DNA from: Chryseobacterium sp. H1D6B
GTDB lineage: Bacteria > Bacteroidota > Bacteroidia > Flavobacteriales > Weeksellaceae
Assembly: GCF_029892445.1 (NCBI RefSeq)
Contig: NZ_JARXVJ010000001.1
Coordinates: forward strand, 744,001-808,000
Direction: 5' to 3'
DNA: 64,000 bases
Shown here: piece after piece, positions 34,702-43,730 of the stretch
Layout of the letters: each line of letters starts with the position of its first letter
Position numbering within the stretch: position 1 is the stretch's first letter
The notes under the pieces: generated by a model
What the model was told of the DNA's origin: nothing
Database searches by the model: none
Seen by the model: only the letters and a program-made list of their open reading frames with translations
Translations under genes and position numbers: made by a program

Positions 34702-35304
34702 ATGATTTCTGTATATAAACTAAAACCAAAATTCCAGCAGTTACTTACTCCTATTTTACTTTTTTTTAATAAAAATAAAATTACGGCCAATCAGATCACA
34801 ATCAGTTCTATTGTACTGTCTGTAATTATTGGTCTGCTATTTTGGAATGCAGATTCTTCAAGATGGTTCTTCCTGAGCCTGCCGATGGGACTTCTTATAA
34901 GAATGGCACTCAATGCCCTTGATGGAATGATGGCAAGAAAATTCAACCAGACCAGTAAACTAGGCGAGGTTTTGAATGAGACCGGCGACATCATATCGGA
35001 TGTCATTATATTTTTTCCTTTGTTAAAATTCCAGCCGGAAAGTTTATACTTGATCGCAGCTTTTATGATCCTGAGTGTTATTAATGAGTTTGCAGGATTA
35101 ATAGGGAAAGTGGTTGGAGAAGAACGCCGTTATGAAGGTCCGATGGGTAAAAGCGACCGTGCATTGGTGTTAGGTATTTACGGACTTCTTTTATTTTTCG
35201 GCGTCAGCATAACTGATTATTCTGCCTATATTTTCGGAATCCTTATTCTGCTGCTTATGACAAGCACTTACACAAGACTTAAGAAATCACTGCATGAAGC
35301 CTGA
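34702..35304 (+). CDS. ynbA: CDP-alcohol phosphatidyltransferase, YnbA-like
   Basis: A 200-residue membrane enzyme when started at MISVYKLKPKF, the same length as E. coli YnbA. The frame extends further upstream but that part lies before the -7 box. The motif region reads LNALDGMMARKFN then KLGEVLNETGDIISD, a CDP-alcohol transferase signature in which two of the usual acidic residues are Asn, as in YnbA. About six hydrophobic segments follow. The family joins a CDP-activated lipid to an alcohol; substrate unknown. It heads a cluster with YnbB-, YnbD- and YnbC-like proteins. Confidence 0.88.
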   Translation: MISVYKLKPKFQQLLTPILLFFNKNKITANQITISSIVLSVIIGLLFWNADSSRWFFLSLPMGLLIRMALNALDGMMARKFNQTSKLGEVLNETGDIISDVIIFFPLLKFQPESLYLIAAFMILSVINEFAGLIGKVVGEERRYEGPMGKSDRALVLGIYGLLLFFGVSITDYSAYIFGILILLLMTSTYTRLKKSLHEA

Positions 35305-35406
35305 GAAAATAGTTCTGAAAATAAATTTGCAGATGTTCCGCTTCGGGTAAGAACATGGATCTATATTATCATTGTTTTCGCTGCGGGAATTTCTCATCCT
35401 GCTGCC

Positions 35407-36120
35407 ATGAATGTAGTTGTTGCATGGATCTGTTTTCAATGTTTTTTTGAATTTTTGAGATTGTCTAAAATCAATACCAGCCGTATTTTCCCTTCTGTAT
35501 TCCTTGGTACTGCCCAGTTTTTTTTATTGAACTTTCTGAATTATAAAAATTACTTCTTATGCAGCACCGCTTTAGCCTTCATTATAGTATCTTATTTTTT
35601 AATCATAAAAGTTCCCGTAAAACAGCTGTCTGGAATATTAACAGCTCTGCTGGTCTGTCTTTTTGCTTTTCCGCATCTCTCATTCATCAGAAACTTCAGT
35701 TCTGCAAACATTTCTAATATTTCTTTAATTATTTTTGTAGTAGTAGTCACTGAATTAAACGACGTATTTCAATATCTAATGGGAAAATTCTTTGGAAAAC
35801 ATAAAATTGTCCCTGCAATTAGTCCAAATAAAACATTAGAAGGATTTATCGGAGGCGTGCTTCTTACAGTTTTGTTAAGTAATATATTAGGGTTCTTTCT
35901 ATTAAAATCCAGCTTTACAGCCAGCACTCTTATTGGAGCAGCTCTTGGTATTTCCGGATTCTGCGGCGATGTTTTTATGTCCTATTTAAAAAGAAAGTCA
36001 GGCATAAAAGATACTGGAAATCTTCTTCCCGGACACGGCGGTTTATTAGACAGAATGGACAGTCTTATTTTTAATGCTCCTCTTTTTTTCTGGCTGATTC
36101 CCCTTTTTCTAAAGAATTAA
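35407..36120 (+). CDS. ynbB: CDP-diglyceride synthase-like protein, YnbB-like, 5' end broken
   Basis: 237 residues from the first in-frame ATG, multi-TM, ending with the CdsA signature SYLKRKSGIKDTGNLLPGHGG then LLDRMDS. Homology clearly extends upstream: the same frame reads FADVPLRVRTWIYIIIVFAAG back to 35305, directly after the ynbA stop, but offers no start codon. The natural start is probably the ATG at 35294 overlapping the ynbA end; it is in another frame, and one missing base between 35294 and about 35340 would join them. So either a deletion, a sequencing error, or a shortened protein. It would make CDP-activated lipid for YnbA. Confidence 0.75.
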   Translation: MNVVVAWICFQCFFEFLRLSKINTSRIFPSVFLGTAQFFLLNFLNYKNYFLCSTALAFIIVSYFLIIKVPVKQLSGILTALLVCLFAFPHLSFIRNFSSANISNISLIIFVVVVTELNDVFQYLMGKFFGKHKIVPAISPNKTLEGFIGGVLLTVLLSNILGFFLLKSSFTASTLIGAALGISGFCGDVFMSYLKRKSGIKDTGNLLPGHGGLLDRMDSLIFNAPLFFWLIPLFLKN

Positions 36121-36124
36121 AATA

Positions 36125-37168
36125 ATGAATGAAAAGTTTGAAAGAGCAGTAATTTTTTCAGGAGGCGGAACAAGATTAATGATCTATCTCGGAATGTTTG
36201 CAGCCCTAGAAGAATTGAATAGAAAACCAGATGTTCTCATCGCTTCCTGCGGCGGTGCTTTTGCGGCCGCGGTCATTAATGCATTTCCTGATAACGAATC
36301 TCGAAAACAATTTTTAAAATCAGAAGAATATTACCGTTTTGTTTCTCAGACAGCTCTTACAAAACATAAAAAGCTTTCTGAGATAGGAATCTTATCATTG
36401 AAAAAGCTTTTAGACAAACGGAATGCACCTTATATTGAAGATGTTTTTAAAAAATATCTGGTAGAGATGAATCAAGATCTATCTCTAGATTTCCCGTCTT
36501 TGAAGAACATCTCATTCTCTAAAGAAATTCCTACTGTTATCATAGGCTCTGAAATACTTTTCCTGTCCTCAGAAACAAGACAGAAGCGGAACGGCAGAAA
36601 ATTGTATCAAAAAAAGATCTTCACCGACCCTGAAACAGCAAAAAGAATCAATATCGAAAAAATAATCAACAATTCTGAGAACATGAAAAACAGTGCTGTT
36701 CAGGAAAAATCAGAAATTATCACGACTATTCCTATTCTTACAGCCGCAAGAATTTCCGTTTCAGATATGTTCTATGTCGCTCCTGTTTTATTTAATGGCA
36801 AGTATTATGCAGGCGGCGCAATTGATCTGATCCCTGTTGAATTAGCAAAACACCTTGCCGATAAAATCATTATTGAAAAAAAACAGTCATACAATCCTGT
36901 TGAAGAAGCTTTTGTACGTGCAGTTTTAGGATACAGCGGGAATAAAAGATTAGAAGAAATTGAAAATCAGGCTCCGGGTTTTGAAATTGACACGATCAAT
37001 ATCAAACAAGAATTGGAGGGGCATTATGTAAAAAAGGGGATTAACTGGAAAAAATTTGAAATCAATTTTTCTTTCCCAAAAACATATCAGCAGTTTGTAA
37101 AAGATATGGAAATACAATGGCAGTATGGTTTTCAGCAGACGATAAAAAGTATTAAGCCATCAAATTAA
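36125..37168 (+). CDS. patatin-like protein with altered catalytic residues
   Basis: 347 residues with a patatin fold start: FSGGGTRLMIYLGM holds the glycine-rich oxyanion motif. The expected GxSxG nucleophile reads ASCGG with Cys42, and the expected DGG/DGA motif reads AGG (Ala229 in YYAGGAIDLIP). The Ser-Asp dyad of patatin phospholipases is therefore missing, so it may be a non-catalytic or cysteine-dependent member. It follows the YnbB-like gene by 4 bases, which suggests a role in the same lipid pathway. No signal peptide. Confidence 0.8.
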   Translation: MNEKFERAVIFSGGGTRLMIYLGMFAALEELNRKPDVLIASCGGAFAAAVINAFPDNESRKQFLKSEEYYRFVSQTALTKHKKLSEIGILSLKKLLDKRNAPYIEDVFKKYLVEMNQDLSLDFPSLKNISFSKEIPTVIIGSEILFLSSETRQKRNGRKLYQKKIFTDPETAKRINIEKIINNSENMKNSAVQEKSEIITTIPILTAARISVSDMFYVAPVLFNGKYYAGGAIDLIPVELAKHLADKIIIEKKQSYNPVEEAFVRAVLGYSGNKRLEEIENQAPGFEIDTINIKQELEGHYVKKGINWKKFEINFSFPKTYQQFVKDMEIQWQYGFQQTIKSIKPSN

Positions 37169-37481
37169 GAACAATCTTTAAAATCCTCCAGCCATGAAAA
37201 TCTTTGATTTTCAACTTATGTGAACTTTACAACATTTCAATTTTAAAATTTAAGTAACTAAAGTGTTAAAAACTTTTGTGACTTTTGCGGTTCACAATAA
37301 TTAAGTTTTGGCTGAAGCCGGTTTATTTTTCATTTGTGTAAGCGGGCTGAAGCCCGCTCCTATTGATAGAATTTATGTTTATTAATATAAAAACCAGTTA
37401 ATTATATTTTTAGTTTAACAATTAATTGTAATTCCGCTTTTAAAATTTATTTTTACATCAACTCAAAATCACAATAATTTC
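37169..37481. repeat. intergenic stretch with a REP-like palindrome
   Basis: AGCGGGCT (37341-37348) and AGCCCGCT (37351-37358) form a GC-rich palindrome around GA. A shorter copy of its core, GGCTGAAGCC, lies at 37310-37319. It resembles the dispersed REP-type palindromes common in Chryseobacterium intergenic DNA. No gene seen. Confidence 0.5.
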
Positions 37482-38237
37482 ATGACTATTTTCATTGCCG
37501 GCGGAACTTCAGGAATCGGTTTTTCCCTCGCAAAACTTTATCTTTCAAAAGGACATTTCGTGGGAATCTGCGGAAGAGATAAAACGAAAGTTCCAGAGCA
37601 TACTTCCTCGAATTTAAAAATATTTGAAGCAGATGTCTGTGATATGAGTGCTTTATTCTTGGTTGCACAATCTTTTCTTCCTGATAATCAAGATCTTGAT
37701 ATTTTCATCAACTGTACCGGAAGTTATGCAGAAGATGTAGCCGGCAGAATCTCTTATGAAGAGGCAGAAGAAATGCTTCAGACAAACATTTTGGGAACGG
37801 TGAACTGTTTTGAAACTGCAAGAAAGATCATGAAAGGGCAGCATAATGGAAATATAGCGGTCATCGCCTCAGTTTCCGGAATTCTGGAATATGAAAAGTC
37901 AAGTCTTTATACCAAAACAAAACGGTCCGTTATTCAGATTGCGGACGCTTACCGCCGGGCTCTGGAGCCATTTGGGATTTCTGTAACGGCTGTTGCTCCC
38001 GGTTATGTAGATACTTTAAAACTCCGGCAGCTTAATGACAATGACTTAAGCAAAAAACCTTTTCTTATGGATGTTGAAACCGCTGCTATTACCATTTCAG
38101 ACGCTATTGAAAAGAGAAAAAAAATAATTATTTTTCCGACAAAGATGAAATGGATGATGCTTTCTTTAGCGCTGCTTCCTTCTTCATTATTAAATATGAT
38201 CATGTTCAAAAAGGCTAAATGGATGAAAAACGACTGA
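37482..38237 (+). CDS. short-chain dehydrogenase/reductase
   Basis: A 251-residue classical SDR. The nucleotide-binding GGTSGIG lies at residues 7-13 and the NAG-equivalent segment at NCTGSY. Catalytic Ser is in VIASVSGI, with Tyr and Lys in SLYTKTKRS, followed by the usual APGYVDT. The C-terminus is hydrophobic and basic (MMLSLALLPSSLLNMIMFKKAKW), suggesting membrane association as in lipid-modifying SDRs. It overlaps the start of the YnbD-like gene by 19 bases, so the two are translationally linked. Substrate unknown. Confidence 0.92.
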   Translation: MTIFIAGGTSGIGFSLAKLYLSKGHFVGICGRDKTKVPEHTSSNLKIFEADVCDMSALFLVAQSFLPDNQDLDIFINCTGSYAEDVAGRISYEEAEEMLQTNILGTVNCFETARKIMKGQHNGNIAVIASVSGILEYEKSSLYTKTKRSVIQIADAYRRALEPFGISVTAVAPGYVDTLKLRQLNDNDLSKKPFLMDVETAAITISDAIEKRKKIIIFPTKMKWMMLSLALLPSSLLNMIMFKKAKWMKND

Positions 38238-39520
38238 CAATAAAACAAAAAACAGCATCCCTGGTGCTCTGCTCGGCTATATTTATACTGGTTTATAATT
38301 ATGCGACGTGGCATACATCAAAATTAGACAGGGTACCTTCTTTTGTATTTGATTTTGAAAAATGGATCCCATTTATTCCCTGGACAATTATTCCTTATAT
38401 GACCAGCGGGTTATTTTTTTGTGCCGTATTTTTCTTTTGTTCAAATAAACAACAGCTTCAAGTTTTAACTAAAAGATTGCTGTTCGTAACGATCACCGCA
38501 GGAATAGGTTTCATGCTGTTTCCATTAAAATTTTCTCTTTTAAAACCTGAAATTAACAATTCAATTTTTACTTATCCTTTTCAGTTCTTGAACACATTTG
38601 ACTCATCTTTTAATCAGGCTCCGTCTTTACATATTGCCTATGCATTCATTTTTTGGACAATTTTTAAAGATTTAAAAAAATGGAGAATTTTCTCAGCGGT
38701 ATGGCTTGTTTTATTGGGAGCTTCAACATTAACGACATATCAGCATCATTTCATTGATGTTATTACCGGAGTTATTCTAGCCCATCTCAGTTTTATTCTT
38801 GTCCCTTATCAGAAAAATAATTTTTTATACAGAAATTATCATATAGCCAATTTCTACTTTCTGTTCGGATATTCTTTCTTTTTACTATCACTATTATCAG
38901 CAGAATATCTTGGAGTATTATGGCTGATTTTAGTATGGCCGGCATTGGTCATGCTCTTCATAGGTTATCATTATCAGAAAAATGAGGTCTGCTTCTTAAA
39001 AGATAAGAATGGAAATATACCTGTATATAAAAGGATATTTTATTCTCCTTATTTATTATTGTACTGGATATTTTGGAAGTTTTTGAGGAAAAATAAAAAA
39101 CCTTTAGAAATTGCAGACAGCATTTATATCTCTTCGAGACCTGATGATAAAGATTTAGAATGTTTTATAATTGATAAAAATACTTTTGTTTATGACCTTT
39201 CCGCGGAAATGGAAGAAGCTGCTTCAATTAAAAAAACAGCATCCTATTTTTCTGTTCCCTTTTTAGATATTGGAACTTTAAATAGTAATGAAACAAAAAA
39301 ACTCGTTTCAGAAATCACCGAAAAACATAAGCCCCTTCCAAAGAATGGAAAAATACTTATTCATTGTACAATGGGCTATACAAGGAGCTCTGTAATAGGA
39401 ATTTTAGTAATGAAAAAAATTCTATCTTTACCACTAGACGAAGCAGTAACCAAAATGAAAACCCTAAATAAGAATACCGTTATTCATTTTTATTTAAAGG
39501 ATTTTTTGAAAAAATTTTAA
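38219..39520 (+). CDS. ynbD: PAP2 plus dual-specificity phosphatase membrane protein, YnbD-like
   Basis: A 433-residue fusion as in E. coli YnbD. The N-terminal TM half is a PAP2-type lipid phosphatase with APSLHIAYAF and TTYQHHFIDVITG. The C-terminal cytoplasmic half is a cysteine phosphatase with HCTMGYTRS, the CX5R active site. It could dephosphorylate phosphatidylglycerol-phosphate-like or phosphoinositol-like lipids made by the YnbA-like enzyme; that is inference from the cluster. It overlaps the SDR gene by 19 bases and is followed after 3 bases by the YnbC-like gene. Confidence 0.9.
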   Translation: MDEKRLTIKQKTASLVLCSAIFILVYNYATWHTSKLDRVPSFVFDFEKWIPFIPWTIIPYMTSGLFFCAVFFFCSNKQQLQVLTKRLLFVTITAGIGFMLFPLKFSLLKPEINNSIFTYPFQFLNTFDSSFNQAPSLHIAYAFIFWTIFKDLKKWRIFSAVWLVLLGASTLTTYQHHFIDVITGVILAHLSFILVPYQKNNFLYRNYHIANFYFLFGYSFFLLSLLSAEYLGVLWLILVWPALVMLFIGYHYQKNEVCFLKDKNGNIPVYKRIFYSPYLLLYWIFWKFLRKNKKPLEIADSIYISSRPDDKDLECFIIDKNTFVYDLSAEMEEAASIKKTASYFSVPFLDIGTLNSNETKKLVSEITEKHKPLPKNGKILIHCTMGYTRSSVIGILVMKKILSLPLDEAVTKMKTLNKNTVIHFYLKDFLKKF

Positions 39521-39523
39521 TTT

Positions 39524-41215
39524 ATGAACAACGGACATTTTAAGAGTTTTGATGACAGTGAAATTTTCTACCGTGAATGGAATTTCAAACCTCAGCAAAA
39601 AAGCATTATCATCATTCACCGCGGACATGAACACTCCGAAAGACTGAATGATATAGCACAGTCAACACAATTCTCAGGGTACAATATTTTTGCTTTCGAT
39701 CTGCGCGGACACGGATATACAAAAACACCAACTTCGTCCATTTTCATGGATTATGTCCGTGATATAGATTCGTTTGCTCAATTCCTGCATTCAAAATATG
39801 AGGTAAAGATTTCAGATATTTTTGTAATTGCTAACAGTATCGGCGGCGTAGCGGCTTCAGCATGGGCACATGATTTTGCTCCTGATATTGCAGGGATGGC
39901 ACTTCTTGCCCCCGCTTTTAAGATCAACTTAATTGTTCCTCTGGCTAATGAAATGATCACTTTAGGAACGAAACTTAAAAAAGGACTGATCATCAAAAGT
40001 TATGTAAAGTCAAAAATGCTCACCCATGACATTGAGCAGCAGCAGGCTTATGATTCAGATCCTTTAATCACCAGATCTATTGATGCCGCATTACTGATAG
40101 ATCTAGCAGATGCTGGAAAACGCCTGGTAGAAGATGCTGAAGCAATTGACACTCCTACTCTTATTTTATCTGCTGAAAAAGATCATGTTGTTTTCAATAA
40201 AGAACAGAAAATTTTCTATGATAAACTGGATACTGATTTAAAAGAATACGAAGTACTTCCGAACTTTTTTCACGGAATTTTGTTTGATACCGGAAAGGAA
40301 ATGGTCTATGACAAGATTAAAGCTTTTGCAGAAAAATCTTTCAATAAAAATAAAAAACAGCCTTCCCTTTCTCCTGACCCTTTCTCAATTAAAGAATATG
40401 AAGATCTTAAAAATAAAGTGGGCAACAACCTGAACTTTAAATTTCAGAAATGGTCATTAGGGAAAATAGGAAAAATAAGCAACGGAATGGCAATCGGCCT
40501 GAAATATGGTTTTGACTCTGGAGCTTCTTTAGATTATGTTTACAAAAATGATCCAAAAGGAAAATCAGGTTTTGGAAAAATGATGGATAAAAATTATCTT
40601 GAAGCCATCGGCTGGAGAGGAATCAGAATCCGGAAACAGCATTTATTACAGCTTCTAGATCAAAATATTCAAGCGCTGAAAAAAGAGGGCAGAAAAATTA
40701 AAATTCTGGATATTGCAGGCGGAACAGGAAATTATTTATTTGATATTAAAGAAAAATATCCTGAAGCGGAGATCGTGATCAATGAATTCGTAAAGGCCAA
40801 TATTGAAATCGGAGAAAAAGTAATTAAAGAGAAAAAATACGAAAATATCCGTTTTACCAACTTCGACTGTTTTGATCCTGAGACGTATAAAAAATTAAGT
40901 TTCGAGCCTAACATCACTATTATTTCTGGAATTTTAGAACTTTTTGGAGATAATAACACTGCCAGCGAAGCCATCCGTGGAGCAGTTTCCATATCTGAAA
41001 AGAATTCTCATATTGTATACACCGGACAGCCTTGGCATCCGCAGCTGAAAATGATCGCTTATGTACTCAATAACCACCAGAATGAAGACTGGATCATGAG
41101 AAGACGTTCCCAGAAGGAACTTGACAGGGTTATGACTTTCAATGCAGTTCAGAAAGAGAAGATGCTGATTGATGATTTTGGAATATTTACGGTCTCTTCC
41201 GGGAAAGTAAATTAA
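39524..41215 (+). CDS. ynbC: alpha/beta hydrolase fused to methyltransferase domain, YnbC-like
   Basis: 563 residues, the architecture of E. coli YnbC. Residues about 1-275 are a serine hydrolase with HRGHEHSERL, FDLRGHGYTKT, the nucleophile Ser in IANSIGGVA and a C-terminal NFFHGIL histidine. Residues about 310-560 are a SAM-dependent methyltransferase with KILDIAGGTGNYLF (motif I) and EIVINEF. No signal peptide, so cytoplasmic. Its place at the end of the cluster suggests acyl-chain or headgroup modification of the lipid product; the substrate is unknown. Confidence 0.9.
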   Translation: MNNGHFKSFDDSEIFYREWNFKPQQKSIIIIHRGHEHSERLNDIAQSTQFSGYNIFAFDLRGHGYTKTPTSSIFMDYVRDIDSFAQFLHSKYEVKISDIFVIANSIGGVAASAWAHDFAPDIAGMALLAPAFKINLIVPLANEMITLGTKLKKGLIIKSYVKSKMLTHDIEQQQAYDSDPLITRSIDAALLIDLADAGKRLVEDAEAIDTPTLILSAEKDHVVFNKEQKIFYDKLDTDLKEYEVLPNFFHGILFDTGKEMVYDKIKAFAEKSFNKNKKQPSLSPDPFSIKEYEDLKNKVGNNLNFKFQKWSLGKIGKISNGMAIGLKYGFDSGASLDYVYKNDPKGKSGFGKMMDKNYLEAIGWRGIRIRKQHLLQLLDQNIQALKKEGRKIKILDIAGGTGNYLFDIKEKYPEAEIVINEFVKANIEIGEKVIKEKKYENIRFTNFDCFDPETYKKLSFEPNITIISGILELFGDNNTASEAIRGAVSISEKNSHIVYTGQPWHPQLKMIAYVLNNHQNEDWIMRRRSQKELDRVMTFNAVQKEKMLIDDFGIFTVSSGKVN

Positions 41216-41492
41216 GTTCAATACAAAGACGCAAAAAATAATTGGAATATTGCTAAAGCCGCAAGGATTTTTATCTTTAAAGCTGTATAAACTTTATTTT
41301 TCTAAGTAACAAAATATAGAAAGCTAATAGTGTTTTGAAACTATATAATCAAGCATTGGCTTTCTCTATCTTGAATCTTCTTTTATATAATTTTCATTGA
41401 AACATATCAATTTTATTTATTACACCAAGTTAACTTCAATCACAAAAAAATAAAAAAAATAGAAAATTGTTAGTTTTTCAATAAATTATGTG

Positions 41493-41773
41493 TACATTTG
41501 TAAAATAATCAGGCTCCTGCCGACGCTTTTACTGAAATTTTTGAATTTACAATTCCCTAATCAGTCTTCGCTTTTACAGCCGCTAATTTTTGTCATCAAT
41601 TTAACAGGTGCAGTACCTTTTTTCAGCTTGAATATTTCAAGATTCTAAAAATACCCACATCATTTCTTGTTCACAAATCGATTTATTACTGTTTTGATGT
41701 AATTATCAATACCGTGATGGCAGTAGCCAACAATAATTTATCCATAAATACAACAATTTTATAATACAATACA
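41493..41773 (+). promoter_or_regulatory. cold-shock promoter and long 5' leader
   Basis: TACATTTG (41493-41500) fits the -7 box; a start near 41507 leaves about 265 untranslated bases before the first csp ATG. Long structured leaders are the hallmark of cold-shock genes, where they act as thermosensors. Between the ynbC stop and this box (41216-41492) I see no gene, only sequence resembling dispersed intergenic repeats. Confidence 0.55.
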
Positions 41774-41965
41774 ATGCAACAAGGAACAGTAAAATTCTTT
41801 AACGATACCAAAGGATTTGGTTTTATTACCCCTTCAAATGGTGGTCAGGATGTTTTCGTACATACTTCAGGTTTAGTAGACAATATTCGTGAAAACGATG
41901 TCGTAACATTCGATTTACAAAACGGTAACAAAGGCGTTAACGCAGTTAATGTACGCGTAGCGTAA
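41774..41965 (+). CDS. cold-shock protein, first copy
   Basis: A 63-residue single-OB-fold protein with RNP1 (KGFGFI) and RNP2 (VFVHTS). It binds single-stranded RNA and melts secondary structure at low temperature. It differs from the second copy at only two residues, Thr19 and Val35. The about 35 bases before each start are also nearly identical, showing recent tandem duplication including the translation start region. Confidence 0.97.
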   Translation: MQQGTVKFFNDTKGFGFITPSNGGQDVFVHTSGLVDNIRENDVVTFDLQNGNKGVNAVNVRVA

Positions 41966-42055
41966 ATTAAAAAAAACTTTTTGGTTATCATCATCATTAT
42001 GGAGCAGCCAAAAAACAACTTATCAGTAAATACAATAATTTTATAATACAATACA

Positions 42056-42247
42056 ATGCAACAAGGAACAGTAAAATTCTTTAACGATACCAAAGGATTT
42101 GGTTTTATTTCACCTTCAAATGGTGGTCAGGATGTTTTCGTACATACTTCAGGTTTAATAGATAATATCCGTGAAAACGATGTCGTAACATTCGATTTAC
42201 AAAATGGCAACAAGGGCGTTAACGCAGTTAACGTTAGAGTAGCTTAA
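42056..42247 (+). CDS. cold-shock protein, second copy
   Basis: 63 residues, identical to the first copy except Ser19 and Ile35. It lies 90 bases downstream and shares the same leader ending in AATACAATACAATG. No separate -7 box is evident, so it is probably on the same transcript, ended by the strong terminator at 42292-42327. Confidence 0.97.
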   Translation: MQQGTVKFFNDTKGFGFISPSNGGQDVFVHTSGLIDNIRENDVVTFDLQNGNKGVNAVNVRVA

Positions 42248-42291
42248 ATTAAGAAGGAAGTTTAAAAGCTTCTTCTCAATATACTAATAAT

Positions 42292-42327
42292 CAGCAGAGA
42301 ACTATAAATGTTCTCTGCTGTTTTTTT
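42292..42327 (+). terminator. terminator of the csp pair
   Basis: CAGCAGAGAAC (42292-42302) pairs perfectly with GTTCTCTGCTG (42310-42320), followed by seven T residues. Confidence 0.92.
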
Positions 42328-42388
42328 GCAGTAACGGAAAGTAATTTGTATTTTTTAATGTTAATTATTTAGCGACAATAATTCAATA

Positions 42389-43447
42389 TTAAAATTTATA
42401 TACCAAAGCATTTATATTCATACCTGCTCCAACAGAAGCAAATAATACGATATCCTTCTCTTTTATATTATGATCTTGAAGTTCATTATTTAAAATCATT
42501 GAAAGCAGCGTTGGTACTGTTGCAACACTGCTGTTTCCAAGTTTACTTATGATCATAGGCATAATATCTTTAGGAACTGGTGTATTGTATAATTTGTAAA
42601 AACGCTTTACGATTTCTTCATCCATTTTCTCATTAGCCTGATGAATAATAATTTTGCTTAATTCATTTATCTTATATCCGCTTTCGTCAAGACATTTTTT
42701 CATCGCTTCCGGTACGTGCAAAAGAGCAAATTCATATATTTTTCTCCCGGTCATCTTAATAAATTTCGTATCCGATAAATTTCCAAAATTATAGGATCTC
42801 CCAAAATAAAGATAATCCTTCTCTTTGAAAGTATGAGAAGCCGAAACATGTGATTTGATACCGGCATCCCCCTCTGCTGCCTGGAGAACTACTGCCCCCG
42901 CACCATCTGCATAAATCATGCTGTCCCGGTCATGAATATCAGCTACACGGGATAAAGTTTCTGCTCCTATAACCAAACAGGTTTTAGCAATACCGGCTTT
43001 AATAAATGCATTGCCTTGTATTACCCCTTCAATCCAACCAGGACATCCAAATATCACATCATAAGCAACACAGTAATTATTTTTAATTCCCAATTGATGT
43101 TTAACTCTTGATGCTAAACTGGGAACAGCATCAGATTGAGTTTCACCGTAAGGAACATCTCCAAAATTATGAGCAAATATTATATAATCTAATGTCTCAG
43201 GATTAATCATAGAACTTTGTATCGCGGCTTTTGCTGCAATAAGACCTAAATCTGAAGTAACTAACTCCTTAGATGCATACCGTCTTTCTTCAATACCTGT
43301 AATCTCTTTTAGCTTCTCGGCAATTACTGCATTATTCTGCTTCAATTTCCTGCCGTTTTCATCAAAAAAAAGATTTTCATTAAAAAATAAATTATCAATA
43401 ATCTCTAAGGGTATATAATTTCCAACACCAATTATTTTACTTGTCAT
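42389..43447 (-). CDS. 3-oxoacyl-ACP synthase III-type ketosynthase
   Basis: A 352-residue FabH-like enzyme with the KASIII triad: Cys135 in DVIFGCPGW, His269 in IIIHQANEK and Asn305 in LGNSSVAT. It condenses an acyl-CoA starter with malonyl-ACP. It stands alone, without other fatty-acid genes, so it may be an auxiliary KASIII for branched, lipid or pigment starters rather than the housekeeping FabH. Convergent with the csp pair; its own promoter lies in the AT-rich 280-bp stretch to its right. Confidence 0.9.
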   Translation of the reverse strand: MTSKIIGVGNYIPLEIIDNLFFNENLFFDENGRKLKQNNAVIAEKLKEITGIEERRYASKELVTSDLGLIAAKAAIQSSMINPETLDYIIFAHNFGDVPYGETQSDAVPSLASRVKHQLGIKNNYCVAYDVIFGCPGWIEGVIQGNAFIKAGIAKTCLVIGAETLSRVADIHDRDSMIYADGAGAVVLQAAEGDAGIKSHVSASHTFKEKDYLYFGRSYNFGNLSDTKFIKMTGRKIYEFALLHVPEAMKKCLDESGYKINELSKIIIHQANEKMDEEIVKRFYKLYNTPVPKDIMPMIISKLGNSSVATVPTLLSMILNNELQDHNIKEKDIVLFASVGAGMNINALVYKF

Positions 43448-43670
43448 GTAATTTAATTTTATACAAATTTTATTTATTTCCTATTCAAAAAAGGTGCTAA
43501 TTTATACAATTATTTAACTTGAGATAAAGAATTTTTAGAGAATATGTATATTAACAAAAAACTATTGAAATATCATATATCATAATAACTTGTCTGAATA
43601 TTCCGATACATATGCGGGCAGATAATGATAGACCGCAGCTCCGTGTTACCCCCAGAACATAAAATAAATA

Positions 43671-43708
43671 AAAAGGTTTCTCAATACAGTATTGAGAAAC
43701 CTTTTTTT
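43671..43708. terminator. terminator after the YceI-family gene
   Basis: A perfect 14-bp stem (43673-43686 with 43690-43703) with a CAG loop, flanked by an A run and a T run, so it functions in both directions. It closes the minus-strand YceI gene. Confidence 0.9.
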
Positions 43709-43730
43709 AAACCAAATTATATATGAAAAA

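Noticed and set aside
35302-35304. Selenocysteine or recoded TGA between the ynbA- and ynbB-like genes
   Set aside because: No nearby SECIS-like hairpin was noticed, and an overlapping ATG with a one-base frame loss explains the layout more simply.
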